Below are positions 37,313 to 46,521 of a stretch of 64,000 bases of DNA, piece by piece (position 1 is the stretch's first letter; each line of letters begins with the position of its first letter). The stretch is from the NCBI RefSeq assembly GCF_002008225.1, contig NZ_MRDH01000009.1, positions 44,005 through 108,004 on the forward strand, read 5' to 3'. This DNA comes from Agrobacterium salinitolerans (lineage in GTDB: Bacteria; Pseudomonadota; Alphaproteobacteria; Rhizobiales; Rhizobiaceae). A program made the translations under genes and the position numbers. The notes beneath the pieces were generated by a model. The model made no database searches. It was not told the DNA's origin and worked only from the letters and a program-made list of their open reading frames with translations.

Positions 37313-40300
37313 TCAGGGTCGTCTCACCGACGCCACGATGACGTAAAACACAGGGACGAACAAAACGGCAAGGACGGTTGCGGAAATCATCCCGCCGAAA
37401 AGACCCGTTCCGATCGCATTTTGTGTTTCGGAACTTGCGCCCCTGGCGATAACGAGCGGAACGATGCCGAGCGTAAAGGCGAGCGAGGTCATGACGATGG
37501 GCCGCAGTCGAAGTCGGGAGGCTTCGATGACGGCGTCCTTGAGGGATTGTCCATCCTGCTGCCTCTTTCGCGCAAACTCCACGATCAGCACCGCATTTTT
37601 TGCCGACAGGCCGATGAGTGTGATGAGGCCGACTTTGAAGAACACGTCGTTTTCCAACCCGCGCAGATGAACCGCGATGACGGCCCCAAGGATGCCAAGC
37701 GGCACGACCATCATGACGGAGAGCGGAACGGCCCAGCTTTCGTAAAGCGCTGCGAGCACCAGGAAAACGATGAGGAATGAAAAGGCCATCAAAATCGGTG
37801 CCTGCGCACCGGACTGGCGTTCCTGCAACGATTGACCGGTCCACTCAACCGCAAAGCCTTTCGGTAATTTCGCGGCGAGCCGCTCCATTTCCTGCATCGC
37901 CTTGCCGCTGGAGACGCCTGGTGCGGCGGAGCCAGAAATGCTGCTGGATGGATACCCGTTATAGCGGGTGAATTGCAGCGGCATTGTTGACCATTCGGGT
38001 TTGACGATTTCCGAGAGACGGACCATCTTGCCGGCATCGTTGCGGACGTGGAGGTTGAGAACGTCATCCACCTGCATCCGGCTTGAGGCCTTTGCCTGCA
38101 AGATCACCTGCTGCAGGCGTCCATCGCGTGGGAAATCATTGACGTAGGTCGAGCCGACCGCGCCGCTCAGCGTATCGGCGATGGTTGAATAGGGCACGCC
38201 GAGCGCGCTTGCTTTCTGCCGGTCGACGTTCAAGGTGACGCTTGGACCACGGGGAAGTCCATCCATGCGTACATCGCGAACGAGCCTGCTCTCAGCCGCG
38301 AGCTGCGTGAGCTGGGCCACAGCCTTGGCAAGCGCCTCTGCCCCGTGGTTGGCACGGTCCTGCAACCTCAACGCAAAACCCGATGTCGTGCCGAGTTCAT
38401 CGATTGCCGGTGGCTTGAGGCTGAAAACCTGTCCCTCCTCTGCCGTAGCCATCGCGACCGTCGCGGCATTTACTTCTTCATCGACGGTTATCTTGCGTTC
38501 GCCCCACTCCTTGAGCGTTGTGAAGGACATGGCGGTGTTTGGTCCCGAGCCCGAAAAGCCGAAACCCGTAATCGTCAAATTATTGGCAATATCCGACCGG
38601 GTCTTGACGTGTTCTTCGAACAGATCGACGACAGCGCGCGTCCGTTCCGCCGTGGCATCCGCCGGTAGAGTGTAGGATGTCATGAACGAGCCCTGATCTT
38701 CATCCGGCACAAAGGCCGTTGACACAGTCGCATACCCATAGGCGACCGCGCCGATGATCGCGAGGTAGACCACCATGGTCCGTCCGGTCTTGCGCAGGAG
38801 GATGGCGACCCAGCCGGCGTACCGCTCGGTCAGGCGTTCAAAAGCACGGTTGAACCAGCCGAAGAATCCCTTTCTCTGATGGTGATCGGGACTGATCGGC
38901 TTCAGCAACGTTGCGCACAGCGCGGGCGTGAGGCTGAGCGCAAGGAAGGCCGAGAACAGAATCGAAACGGCCATCGACACGGTAAACTGCCGGTAGATTG
39001 CCCCAACCGAACCGGAAGCCATGCCCATCGGTAGGAAAACCGCCGTCAGAACAAGCGTGATGCCGATGACGGCGCCGGATATTTCCGTCATCGCTTTGCG
39101 GGTCGCTTCAAGAGGCGAAAGCCCTTCCGTTGCCATCAGACGCTCGACATTTTCTACGACGACGATGGCGTCGTCGACAATGATGCCGATTGCGAGAACC
39201 ATGCCGAACATCGTCAGCGCGTTGATCGAATAACCGATCGCCAGCATGACCGCGAATGTACCGAGAAGGGCGATAGGCGCGACGATGGCGGGGATGAGCG
39301 TGTAACGCAGGTTTTGCATGAACAGCAGCATGATCAGGAAAACCAGGACCATGGCTTCGGCGAGCGTCTGAACCACCTTCTGGATGGAAACCTTAACGAA
39401 CGGCGCCGTGTCATAGGAAATGGCGTATTCCATCCCCTGCGGCATGGTCGCGGCAAGCTCCGCCAGACGCTCACGCACGCCATTGGACGTGCTTACCGCG
39501 TTGGCGCCCGGCGTCATCTGAATGGCGGCCGCCGTTGCGGGTTTACCGCCGTCGAGGATGGAGAAGCTTGAGCTCTGGGATCCAACTTCGATTGTCGCGA
39601 CGTCCCCCAATGTCAGTCTGGAACCATCGGAATTGGAGCGCAGGATGATCTGCGCGAATTGTTCCGGGGTCTGCAACTGGCCGTTTACATTCAGCGGCAC
39701 GGTGACCTTCTGGCCCGGCACAGTTGGAGATTCACCGAGGCGTCCAGGGGCGACCGGAACATTCTGCTGTTGGATCGCTTGGGTCGCCTCAGCCATCGAG
39801 ATGGAATGGGCGACAAGGCGGACGGGATCGAGCCAGATGCGCATCGCCGCTTCCGAACCGAACGACTGCACACGGCCGACGCCGCCGACGCGCTTGAGCT
39901 CGGGCGCGATATTGCGCACGAGATAATCGTCAAGGGCAAGCGCGTCGAGCGACCCGTTTTTCGACTTCAGCGAAACGATCATCAGGAAGCCGGACGATGC
40001 AGATTCAACAGTCAAACCCGCGCGGCGAACCTGTTCCGGCAGGCGCGGCTCCACGGCCTTCAGCCTGTTCTGCACATCCACCTGGGCAAGCTCGGGATTG
40101 GTGCCGGGCTTGAAGGTGACCGTGATGTTGGCGGAACCGGAGGAGTCGGCCGACGAGTCGAAATAAAGGATATTCTTGGCGCTCGAAAGTTCGCGCTCGA
40201 TTAGGCTGGTAACGCTGTCATTGATCGTCTTCGGCGTCGCGCCGGTATAGGTGGCATAGATCGAGACGCTTGGCGGCGCGATGACGGGAAAGCGCGAGAC

Positions 40301-40393
40301 CGGGAGCTGGGGGATGGAAATGACCCCGGCAATCACGATCAAAATGGCGATAACCCAGGCGAAAACCGGCCTGTTAATGAAAAACTGCGGCAT
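37313..40393 (-). CDS. RND efflux pump inner-membrane transporter (HAE1/AcrB family)
   Basis: This 1026-residue transporter has full AcrB-type architecture: two sets of six helices and two large periplasmic loops. The proton-relay aspartates in 'GIIVDDAIVVVENVER' (TM4) and the lysine in 'GLSAKNAVLIVEFARKRQ' (TM10) are present. Fifteen bases separate it from the adaptor gene. No outer-membrane channel gene follows, so it must use one encoded elsewhere, possibly the lipoprotein channel at 58.8 kb. It should export hydrophobic or amphiphilic drugs; the substrates are unknown. Confidence 0.95.
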   Translation of the reverse strand: MPQFFINRPVFAWVIAILIVIAGVISIPQLPVSRFPVIAPPSVSIYATYTGATPKTINDSVTSLIERELSSAKNILYFDSSADSSGSANITVTFKPGTNPELAQVDVQNRLKAVEPRLPEQVRRAGLTVESASSGFLMIVSLKSKNGSLDALALDDYLVRNIAPELKRVGGVGRVQSFGSEAAMRIWLDPVRLVAHSISMAEATQAIQQQNVPVAPGRLGESPTVPGQKVTVPLNVNGQLQTPEQFAQIILRSNSDGSRLTLGDVATIEVGSQSSSFSILDGGKPATAAAIQMTPGANAVSTSNGVRERLAELAATMPQGMEYAISYDTAPFVKVSIQKVVQTLAEAMVLVFLIMLLFMQNLRYTLIPAIVAPIALLGTFAVMLAIGYSINALTMFGMVLAIGIIVDDAIVVVENVERLMATEGLSPLEATRKAMTEISGAVIGITLVLTAVFLPMGMASGSVGAIYRQFTVSMAVSILFSAFLALSLTPALCATLLKPISPDHHQRKGFFGWFNRAFERLTERYAGWVAILLRKTGRTMVVYLAIIGAVAYGYATVSTAFVPDEDQGSFMTSYTLPADATAERTRAVVDLFEEHVKTRSDIANNLTITGFGFSGSGPNTAMSFTTLKEWGERKITVDEEVNAATVAMATAEEGQVFSLKPPAIDELGTTSGFALRLQDRANHGAEALAKAVAQLTQLAAESRLVRDVRMDGLPRGPSVTLNVDRQKASALGVPYSTIADTLSGAVGSTYVNDFPRDGRLQQVILQAKASSRMQVDDVLNLHVRNDAGKMVRLSEIVKPEWSTMPLQFTRYNGYPSSSISGSAAPGVSSGKAMQEMERLAAKLPKGFAVEWTGQSLQERQSGAQAPILMAFSFLIVFLVLAALYESWAVPLSVMMVVPLGILGAVIAVHLRGLENDVFFKVGLITLIGLSAKNAVLIVEFARKRQQDGQSLKDAVIEASRLRLRPIVMTSLAFTLGIVPLVIARGASSETQNAIGTGLFGGMISATVLAVLFVPVFYVIVASVRRP

Positions 40394-40407
40394 GATATGT
40401 CCGCTCC

Positions 40408-41580
40408 TTAGCTTTTTGTCTCTGGCGCGGCGAGGGAAAAGGGTACTGTCTCAAGCGGCTGTGCGTTTTCGACGCGATCCTGCCCCAGGACGACGACCGT
40501 TTCTCCGGCGGCAAGTCCTGATGTGACGATGTATTGACCGTCCGTTATCGGCCCCAACTCCACGGTTCGTCGCACACCGGTCTTGTCTTGTCCGATGACG
40601 ACGATCTGAGGCCGACCGGCTGGATCGCGGGTAATGGCTTCCTGCGGCACGCGAATTGCGTCGCTGTAGATGGCGCGAGGCACCATGGCGCGGATATACA
40701 TGCCCGGAAGCAACTGCTCCTCCGGGTTGCTGACGAGGATGCGAATACCAAGGCTTCCCGTGGCGCTATCGACGGAAATATCCGAAAACAGGATCTTTCC
40801 GTCATGGGCAAAGGGTTTACCGGCAATCGTCGCGATCTTGACCGGCAGTTCGTCCGGATTTTGCGATCCCGCCTCTGCAGCCGTGTCGCGCAGCGCTTCA
40901 AGGCTCATAGCGGATTGGCGAACGTCCACATAGACCTGATCGATCTGCTGAATGACGGCAAGCGGTGTCGTTGCAGAGGCCGAGGCAAGCCCGCCTTCGC
41001 TCATGAACGACTGGCCAATGACGCCGCCGATGGGACTGCGTAAGGTGGCATAGGAAAGCTCCAGCTTTCGCCGCGCCAGAATGGCCCTGGCCTCCGCCAC
41101 ATTTGCCTTTGCCTGCGCCAAAGCCGCCGTTGCATTGTTGAAGGACTCGGTGCTGGTGATCTCGCGCGACGACAGGGATTTCGCCCGTTCATATTTGACC
41201 TGGGCATTGAGAAGTTCTGCCTCTGTGCGCGCAAGCACGGCGGCTGCCGCATCCACATCGGCGGAGAACGGTGCAGGGTCGATCTCGAACAGGGGCGTGT
41301 CGGCTTTGACGAACGCGCCTTCGGTGAAGAGCTTCTTCTGGATGATGCCGCCCACCTGGGCGCGGATTTCCGCAGTCCGATAGGCCGAAACCCTGCCTGG
41401 TAGCTCGTCATACACCGTCACCGTCACCGTTTCCGGCTTTACCGTCATGACACTGACGCGTGCAGGCGCCGCTACTTCGGAGGCGCTGCCTTCGCCCTGC
41501 CCGCTGTCGCTGCATGAACACAGAAGAATGATCGGCAGGCACAATGCGCCGAGTTTCCAGAAGCGTGATCCGCGTTGCAT
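40408..41580 (-). CDS. RND efflux periplasmic adaptor lipoprotein
   Basis: This 390-residue membrane-fusion protein has a lipoprotein signal (LCSC lipobox near residue 20-23), a biotinyl-lipoyl half ('RAQVGGIIQKKLFTEGAFVK'), a coiled-coil hairpin (about residues 100-165) and a beta-barrel ('LPGMYIRAMVPRAIYSDAIR'). I chose the ATG at 41580, since an earlier frame start would lie beyond the start region of the divergent regulator. It is the first gene of the two-gene RND operon and is divergent from a BaeSR-like pair. Confidence 0.92.
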   Translation of the reverse strand: MQRGSRFWKLGALCLPIILLCSCSDSGQGEGSASEVAAPARVSVMTVKPETVTVTVYDELPGRVSAYRTAEIRAQVGGIIQKKLFTEGAFVKADTPLFEIDPAPFSADVDAAAAVLARTEAELLNAQVKYERAKSLSSREITSTESFNNATAALAQAKANVAEARAILARRKLELSYATLRSPIGGVIGQSFMSEGGLASASATTPLAVIQQIDQVYVDVRQSAMSLEALRDTAAEAGSQNPDELPVKIATIAGKPFAHDGKILFSDISVDSATGSLGIRILVSNPEEQLLPGMYIRAMVPRAIYSDAIRVPQEAITRDPAGRPQIVVIGQDKTGVRRTVELGPITDGQYIVTSGLAAGETVVVLGQDRVENAQPLETVPFSLAAPETKS

Positions 41581-41745
41581 GTATGTCCACCATTGAATTC
41601 TTGAAAAATCTCTTTGATGGCGACCCTCTATGATCTGAGGGTGGTGGCTATGTGTAGGAATTGTTGAGGTTTCGTGGAGGCCGCAGTCTCTCACTCGACG
41701 GCGCCGACATTCGGTGGCATGGAGGTGTCAAGGAGTGTGAAGACG

Positions 41746-42435
41746 ATGGCTGAACTGGTCTTGATCGCTGAAGACGACATGGAAATTGCCGGCATACTCG
41801 AGGCTTATTTTGTCCGCGAGGGTTTCCGCACGGCGCATGCCCGCGACGGCAAGGTGGCCCTTGAACTCCACCGCTCACTCAAACCCGATATTGTTCTGGC
41901 TGACGTCACCATGCCGCGGCTGGACGGATGGGCGGTTCTGGCCGAGATACAAAGGCGCGGCCATACCCCCGTCATCATGGTTACCGCGCTCGACGAGGAT
42001 GTCGACCGCCTTCAGGGGCTGCGCATCGGAGCCGACGACTACATCGTCAAACCGTTCAACCCAATCGAGGTGGTGGCGCGGGCAAAGGCAGTCCTCAGAC
42101 GCGCCGGGCTCGCCCAGGCGGGTGCCGTCGTCCGGGTCGGCAATCTAACCATCGATCTCGACAGCTATCAGGCAAAGGTCGACAAAGACGGCGAAACTAT
42201 CCGACTGTCGCTCACCTTGACAGAGTTCCGCCTGCTGACACATCTGGCGCGAACGCCGACCAAGGTTTTCACCCGGGGGGAGCTGGTCGACGCCTGCCTT
42301 CCCGGTTCCGATGCACTCGACCGCACCATCGACAGCCATCTCAGCAAATTGCGCAAAAAGCTCGATCAGGCCGGCGGAGAGGGAATGCTCGCCAGCATTC
42401 GTGGCGTCGGCTACCGTCTGGCGGTCGAGCCATGA
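41746..42435 (+). CDS. OmpR-family response regulator (BaeR-like)
   Basis: This 229-residue protein has a receiver domain (acidic pocket 'IAEDDMEIAG', phospho-Asp in 'DIVLADVTMPRLDG', Lys in 'DDYIVKPFNP') and a winged-helix output domain. It closely resembles BaeR-type envelope-stress regulators and a second regulator at 51.6-52.3 kb in this window. The ATG at 41746 follows AGGAG. It is divergent from the RND operon, which it probably activates, and overlaps its kinase by four bases. Confidence 0.9.
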   Translation: MAELVLIAEDDMEIAGILEAYFVREGFRTAHARDGKVALELHRSLKPDIVLADVTMPRLDGWAVLAEIQRRGHTPVIMVTALDEDVDRLQGLRIGADDYIVKPFNPIEVVARAKAVLRRAGLAQAGAVVRVGNLTIDLDSYQAKVDKDGETIRLSLTLTEFRLLTHLARTPTKVFTRGELVDACLPGSDALDRTIDSHLSKLRKKLDQAGGEGMLASIRGVGYRLAVEP

Positions 42436-43496
42436 TGCTGAAGAAGGGCCTCAGCCGGCAAATATTGCTGGCCATGTCATCAATGACCGTGGTTGTCTGT
42501 CTGGTGGTCTTTTTCGGCACCTATATCGCCTTCGGCATCATTTTTTACTTTTCGCCATGGTCGCAATACGAGGAGAGTTGGCTAACAGGCGTCGACTTCA
42601 TCATCCTCTCCATTCTCATCTTCATAGCCCTCATCGTCGCCGCTATCGCATCAGTCCGATTGACCCGGCGTATTCTACAGCCGCTTGAATCACTTGCCCA
42701 AAGCGCACGACGCATCAAGGACGGCGATCTCTCCGCGCGCGCTCTGCCGGGGGACCAGTCGCTTGGGGAAACCGCCCATCTCGTCCAGGATTTTAACGCC
42801 ATGGCGCAGCGTCTCGAGGACATGGCGGCCGATATGAAACTCTGGAACGCCACAATTGCCCACGAGTTGCGCACCCCGCTCACGATCCTGAAGGGCCGTC
42901 TTCGAGGGATGATAGACGGCGTGTTCGAACCTGACGAAACCTCGCTTCATGCCCTCGTGATGCAAGTGGATTCGCTGGCGCGGCTTGTCGAGGATCTGCG
43001 CACTGTGACGCTGGCGGACAGCGGCCACCTTGACCTGCGCATCGAGCCGGTGCGGCTGAAGCAGGAAATCGAACAGCTTGGTAACCTGCTGGAACAGGAA
43101 CTGCGGGAGGAGGGTTTCGAACTTCGGCTCAGCCTCGCCGATGTCGTGGTTCAGGCGGATTCTATGCGGATTCGGCAGGTGCTTCTTGCCCTCGTGACGA
43201 ATGCGCGCCGTCACGCCGTGCGCGGCGCTATCGATGTGACGCTTGGGGTCGAAGACCGCGTCACGCGCCTGCGCGTTATCGATGAAGGCCCTGGTCTCGG
43301 TGACGATATCGCGCCCTGGGCCTTTGAACCCTTCAGAAGAGGCGCCAGGACCAGCCTTCATGAAAAGGCCGGCAACGGGCTTGGTCTGTCCGTGGTGCGC
43401 GCGATCGTGGAGGCCCATGGCGGCAGGATTCGGTATGCGCCATCCGCCAAAGGCGGCGCGATGTTCGAAATTTCGCTCGCCCGGCCGGTCTCCTGA
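42432..43496 (+). CDS. Sensor histidine kinase (BaeS-like)
   Basis: This 354-residue kinase has two membrane helices (about residues 12-40 and 55-80) with a very short periplasmic loop, a HAMP domain, a HisKA motif 'IAHELRTPLTILKGRLRG' and an HATPase domain ('VIDEGPGLG', 'KAGNGLGLSVV'). The short loop suggests sensing within the membrane or envelope rather than of a soluble ligand. The start codon lies in the ATGA overlap with the regulator. A close paralogue is encoded at 50.6-51.6 kb. Confidence 0.9.
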   Translation: MMLKKGLSRQILLAMSSMTVVVCLVVFFGTYIAFGIIFYFSPWSQYEESWLTGVDFIILSILIFIALIVAAIASVRLTRRILQPLESLAQSARRIKDGDLSARALPGDQSLGETAHLVQDFNAMAQRLEDMAADMKLWNATIAHELRTPLTILKGRLRGMIDGVFEPDETSLHALVMQVDSLARLVEDLRTVTLADSGHLDLRIEPVRLKQEIEQLGNLLEQELREEGFELRLSLADVVVQADSMRIRQVLLALVTNARRHAVRGAIDVTLGVEDRVTRLRVIDEGPGLGDDIAPWAFEPFRRGARTSLHEKAGNGLGLSVVRAIVEAHGGRIRYAPSAKGGAMFEISLARPVS

Positions 43497-43631
43497 CCAC
43501 GGTCACCGCGTGACCGAAGGACGTCGTCTCCACGCTTTCTCCACAATGCCTCCATGGAACGACAAAGGGCTGCCAATACGGTACAGGCCGCGGCTTCAGC
43601 CGGGATCAGCCTTGCGCGATCAAGACTTCTG

Positions 43632-45182
43632 ATGGTGAAAACAATGACGGTGTCTGTCGACCCGAATAACGTCACGCCACCCTCCGCGCTGCACGCGCGT
43701 CGGTGGTTCATTCTCATTGCGGTCATGCTGGCATTTACGCCCGTTGTGATCGACATGACGATCCTTCACATCGCCGTGCCGTCGCTGACGCTGGCTCTGC
43801 AAGCCTCAACCACGCAGGTGCTCTGGATCATAGACATCTATTCTCTCCTGATGGCCGGATTGCTCGTGCCGATGGGAACCCTTGCCGACAGGATAGGTCA
43901 TAGAAAAATGCTGCTGACCGGCCTGTTCGTTTTTGGCATCGCCTCCCTCGTGGCTGCATTTTCGCTGACGCCCTGGATGTTGATCGCCGGGCGTGTCCTG
44001 CTTGCCTTCGGCGCGTCGATGATAATGCCTTGCGTTCTCGGCATTATCAGGCGCACGTTCGAAGACCCGGGCGAACGCGCGATGGCGCTCGGTCTCTGGG
44101 GCACGGTCGGTGCCGCCGGCGCCGCCGTCGGCCCACTGGTGGGCGGCGCGCTTCTCGAGCATTTCTGGTGGGGATCGGTCTTCCTGATCAATATTCCCGT
44201 CGTGCTCGTCATCATGCCGATCATTGCTTTCATCCTGCCGAAAAACGAAATGGTTTCTCCCGGCAAGTGGCAGATAAGCCAGGCTCTGTTGCTGATCGTC
44301 GGTCTCATCGGACTGGTCTATGCCGTCAAAACCGGTTTCGGTGGCAAGCAGCCGTTTGTGATCGTCGTGCTCGCTCTTCTCGTCGGCGCAACGGCCCTGG
44401 CGATTTTCATTCGCTCCCAGCTTTCGGTCGCGCAGCCAATGCTTGACATAGCCCTCTTTTCCCGCCCCGCGATCGTGACGGGTGTGGCGATGGCGATCGT
44501 CACGTCGGGGGCGCTGGCGGGTGTCGAACTGACCCTTGCCCAGGAGATGCAGTTTGTTCTCGACAAGACGCCGCTGCAGGCGGGCCTCTTCATGCTGCCC
44601 ATCATGATTGCTGCCGCTGTTGGCGGCCCTTTCGCCGGTTTCCTGTCGAACCGGCTCGGCCTTCGCTCGGTCGCAAGCGCGTCCCTGCTGATTGCCTCTC
44701 TGTGCCTTCTTTGGCTGGCGCGAATGGATTTTCATGACCCCGGCCTTATCGTACCGGCATGTCTGATGCTGCTCGGACTATCGCTCAGCATCGGCCTCAC
44801 GGCTTCATCGATCGCCATCATGGGAGCCGTGGAGGCTGAGAAAGCCGGTGCCGCCGGTTCGCTCGAGGCAACCGGCTACGAGCTTGGCGCCGGCCTCGGT
44901 ATCACCTTCTTCGGCGTGGCGCTGTCGGCAATCTATATGGGTGCACTGGTTCTCCCGGCAGGCGTTCCGGCAGAACTCGCAGATGCTGCACGCCATTCGA
45001 TCGGAGATACCTACGTACTGGCAGGCAAACTGCCCGAAAACGTCGCTGCGGCACTGGTAACCGCCGGCAAGAGTGCCTTTTCGCAGGCGCATGCGGTTCT
45101 GTTGACCGCGGCGGGCACGCTGATCGGCCTGCTTTCGGCAGCCGTATTCCTTGCCCTCAAAAACGTCAAGGCGGGCCACTGA
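43632..45182 (+). CDS. smvA: MFS drug exporter, DHA2 family, SmvA-like
   Basis: This is a protein of about 516 residues with fourteen membrane helices. The sequence resembles SmvA (efflux of methyl viologen and cationic antiseptics) in several blocks: 'IDMTILHIAVPSL', 'LWIIDIYSLLMAGLLVPMG', 'GALLEHFWWGSVFLIN' and 'YELGAGLGI'. The start is uncertain: ATG at 43632 or 43644, neither with a strong ribosome site. It lies 135 bases after the BaeS-like kinase on the same strand, so it may belong to that regulon. It should expel quaternary ammonium compounds or dyes (family inference). Confidence 0.85.
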   Translation: MVKTMTVSVDPNNVTPPSALHARRWFILIAVMLAFTPVVIDMTILHIAVPSLTLALQASTTQVLWIIDIYSLLMAGLLVPMGTLADRIGHRKMLLTGLFVFGIASLVAAFSLTPWMLIAGRVLLAFGASMIMPCVLGIIRRTFEDPGERAMALGLWGTVGAAGAAVGPLVGGALLEHFWWGSVFLINIPVVLVIMPIIAFILPKNEMVSPGKWQISQALLLIVGLIGLVYAVKTGFGGKQPFVIVVLALLVGATALAIFIRSQLSVAQPMLDIALFSRPAIVTGVAMAIVTSGALAGVELTLAQEMQFVLDKTPLQAGLFMLPIMIAAAVGGPFAGFLSNRLGLRSVASASLLIASLCLLWLARMDFHDPGLIVPACLMLLGLSLSIGLTASSIAIMGAVEAEKAGAAGSLEATGYELGAGLGITFFGVALSAIYMGALVLPAGVPAELADAARHSIGDTYVLAGKLPENVAAALVTAGKSAFSQAHAVLLTAAGTLIGLLSAAVFLALKNVKAGH

Positions 45183-45246
45183 GCCCCTCTTTCTCATTCG
45201 CCAGCGCCAATCTGGCGAGATAACTATTCCCATCAAGGAAACCATC

Positions 45247-45825
45247 GTGAAGTCAGCCATCGACACCGACAATCCCAAGGCCGTTAAATACCCGCTTCCG
45301 ATCCGCTGTCTTCACTGGGTAAGAGCCGCCCTGATCATCGGGCTCATCGTATCGGGGTGGTATATGACGCGCCTGCCGGAAAGCGATATGGTGATCGCCT
45401 CGATCTTCTATCCCAACCACAAGCAGTTCGGCATTCTCGTCTGGCTGCTTGCACTTGTCCACCTTGCGCTTCGCTCGCGTTACGCAACGAGCATGCCGCC
45501 AGCGCCCTCGGCGCTTGCGCCTTGGGAGAGAATCCTCTCGCATGCAGTTCACAAGCTTCTCATTCTCCTCACACTCCTTGTTCCGCTGCTCGGCTATTCG
45601 CTCTCCAGCAGTTTTTCGCAGAGTGATGGTGTCCCATTTTTCTTCATTCCGCATCTGCCGGAACTGCTTCCCAAGAACGACAATGCCTTTATTGTCTTCC
45701 AGACGCTGCACAGGTACGGCGCCTACGCCATTCTGGTGCTGATCGGAGTTCACGTGCTGGGAGCGCTGAAACACCGGCTGATGGACAAGGGCGGTCCGAC
45801 CGACGTCCTTTCCCGCATGGTTTGA
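45247..45825 (+). CDS. Cytochrome b561
   Basis: This 192-residue protein has four membrane helices and the histidines of diheme b561 proteins: 'PIRCLHWVRAALIIG' in TM1, 'LVHLALRSRY' in TM2, 'SHAVHKLLILL' in TM3 and 'LIGVHVLGALKH' in TM4. The start is a GTG at 45247 preceded by AAGGAAACC, 64 bases after the MFS gene. CybB-type proteins move electrons between quinol and superoxide or other acceptors, so a link with redox-cycling compounds such as viologens, pumped by the neighbouring transporter, is plausible. Confidence 0.87.
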   Translation: MKSAIDTDNPKAVKYPLPIRCLHWVRAALIIGLIVSGWYMTRLPESDMVIASIFYPNHKQFGILVWLLALVHLALRSRYATSMPPAPSALAPWERILSHAVHKLLILLTLLVPLLGYSLSSSFSQSDGVPFFFIPHLPELLPKNDNAFIVFQTLHRYGAYAILVLIGVHVLGALKHRLMDKGGPTDVLSRMV

Positions 45826-45932
45826 TGCGGGTCGGGAGCCGATCACAAGACGAGACGCTGGTCAGACGGCGTCGGCAATCACCGGTGAGGTGGATTATTG
45901 GCCCATTTCACCGACAAGATCGCAGGGAAGGA

Positions 45933-46475
45933 TTAGCGTTTTGCACAGGCCATGTTTTTCTCGAATCTGAACATGCCACTGTCATTGGGATCAGCGTCCT
46001 GCGTATCGTGCGGGTCAGGATGCCGCGAATTGTAATATTCGACGATCTTGAACCCGCACTTGTTGACGTAGAAGTGAATGTTGCGCTTTTCGAAATAGGG
46101 CGTGTGCGTCGTCCATAAGCGGGTTTCAGGATACCGCCGCTCTATCTCTTTCCACGCTTTCTGGCCGACGCCACGGCCATGCTCATCCGGCTCCACATAA
46201 AAAAAGGCGAGCTCATTCTCGTGCGTCTTGTCGTCTATCGTAACGACCGCACCTCCCACCCACATCCCGTCGGCGAGAACGCGAAGCGCGACAGAGCCGG
46301 GAGCCTGAAATGCGCCTTCAATGTCCTCGTCAGCCGGGATCGTCTCGACCGTCGCCCCCATTTCCTCCACAACGGCGAGCATGAAGGCGCGCTGCAAGGC
46401 CTTCTTGAAATCGGGTAAATCCGCCTCCTGCGCTATATCCAGCGTCACATCGACGGAATTTCCGTGTCTGCTCAT
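45933..46475 (-). CDS. GNAT-family N-acetyltransferase
   Basis: This 180-residue protein has a GNAT core with '[20 protein letters not shown]' (acetyl-CoA pyrophosphate loop) and '[18 protein letters not shown]'. The ATG at 46475 follows AAGAGAGAG. It starts 46 bases after macB on the same strand and may be the last gene of the MacAB operon. The substrate is unknown; modification of the exported compound or of an amine is possible. Confidence 0.82.
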   Translation of the reverse strand: MSRHGNSVDVTLDIAQEADLPDFKKALQRAFMLAVVEEMGATVETIPADEDIEGAFQAPGSVALRVLADGMWVGGAVVTIDDKTHENELAFFYVEPDEHGRGVGQKAWKEIERRYPETRLWTTHTPYFEKRNIHFYVNKCGFKIVEYYNSRHPDPHDTQDADPNDSGMFRFEKNMACAKR

Positions 46476-46521
46476 TGAACTCTCTCTTTCGCTTGGATGG
46501 CACAATCCATGATATTGCCAC

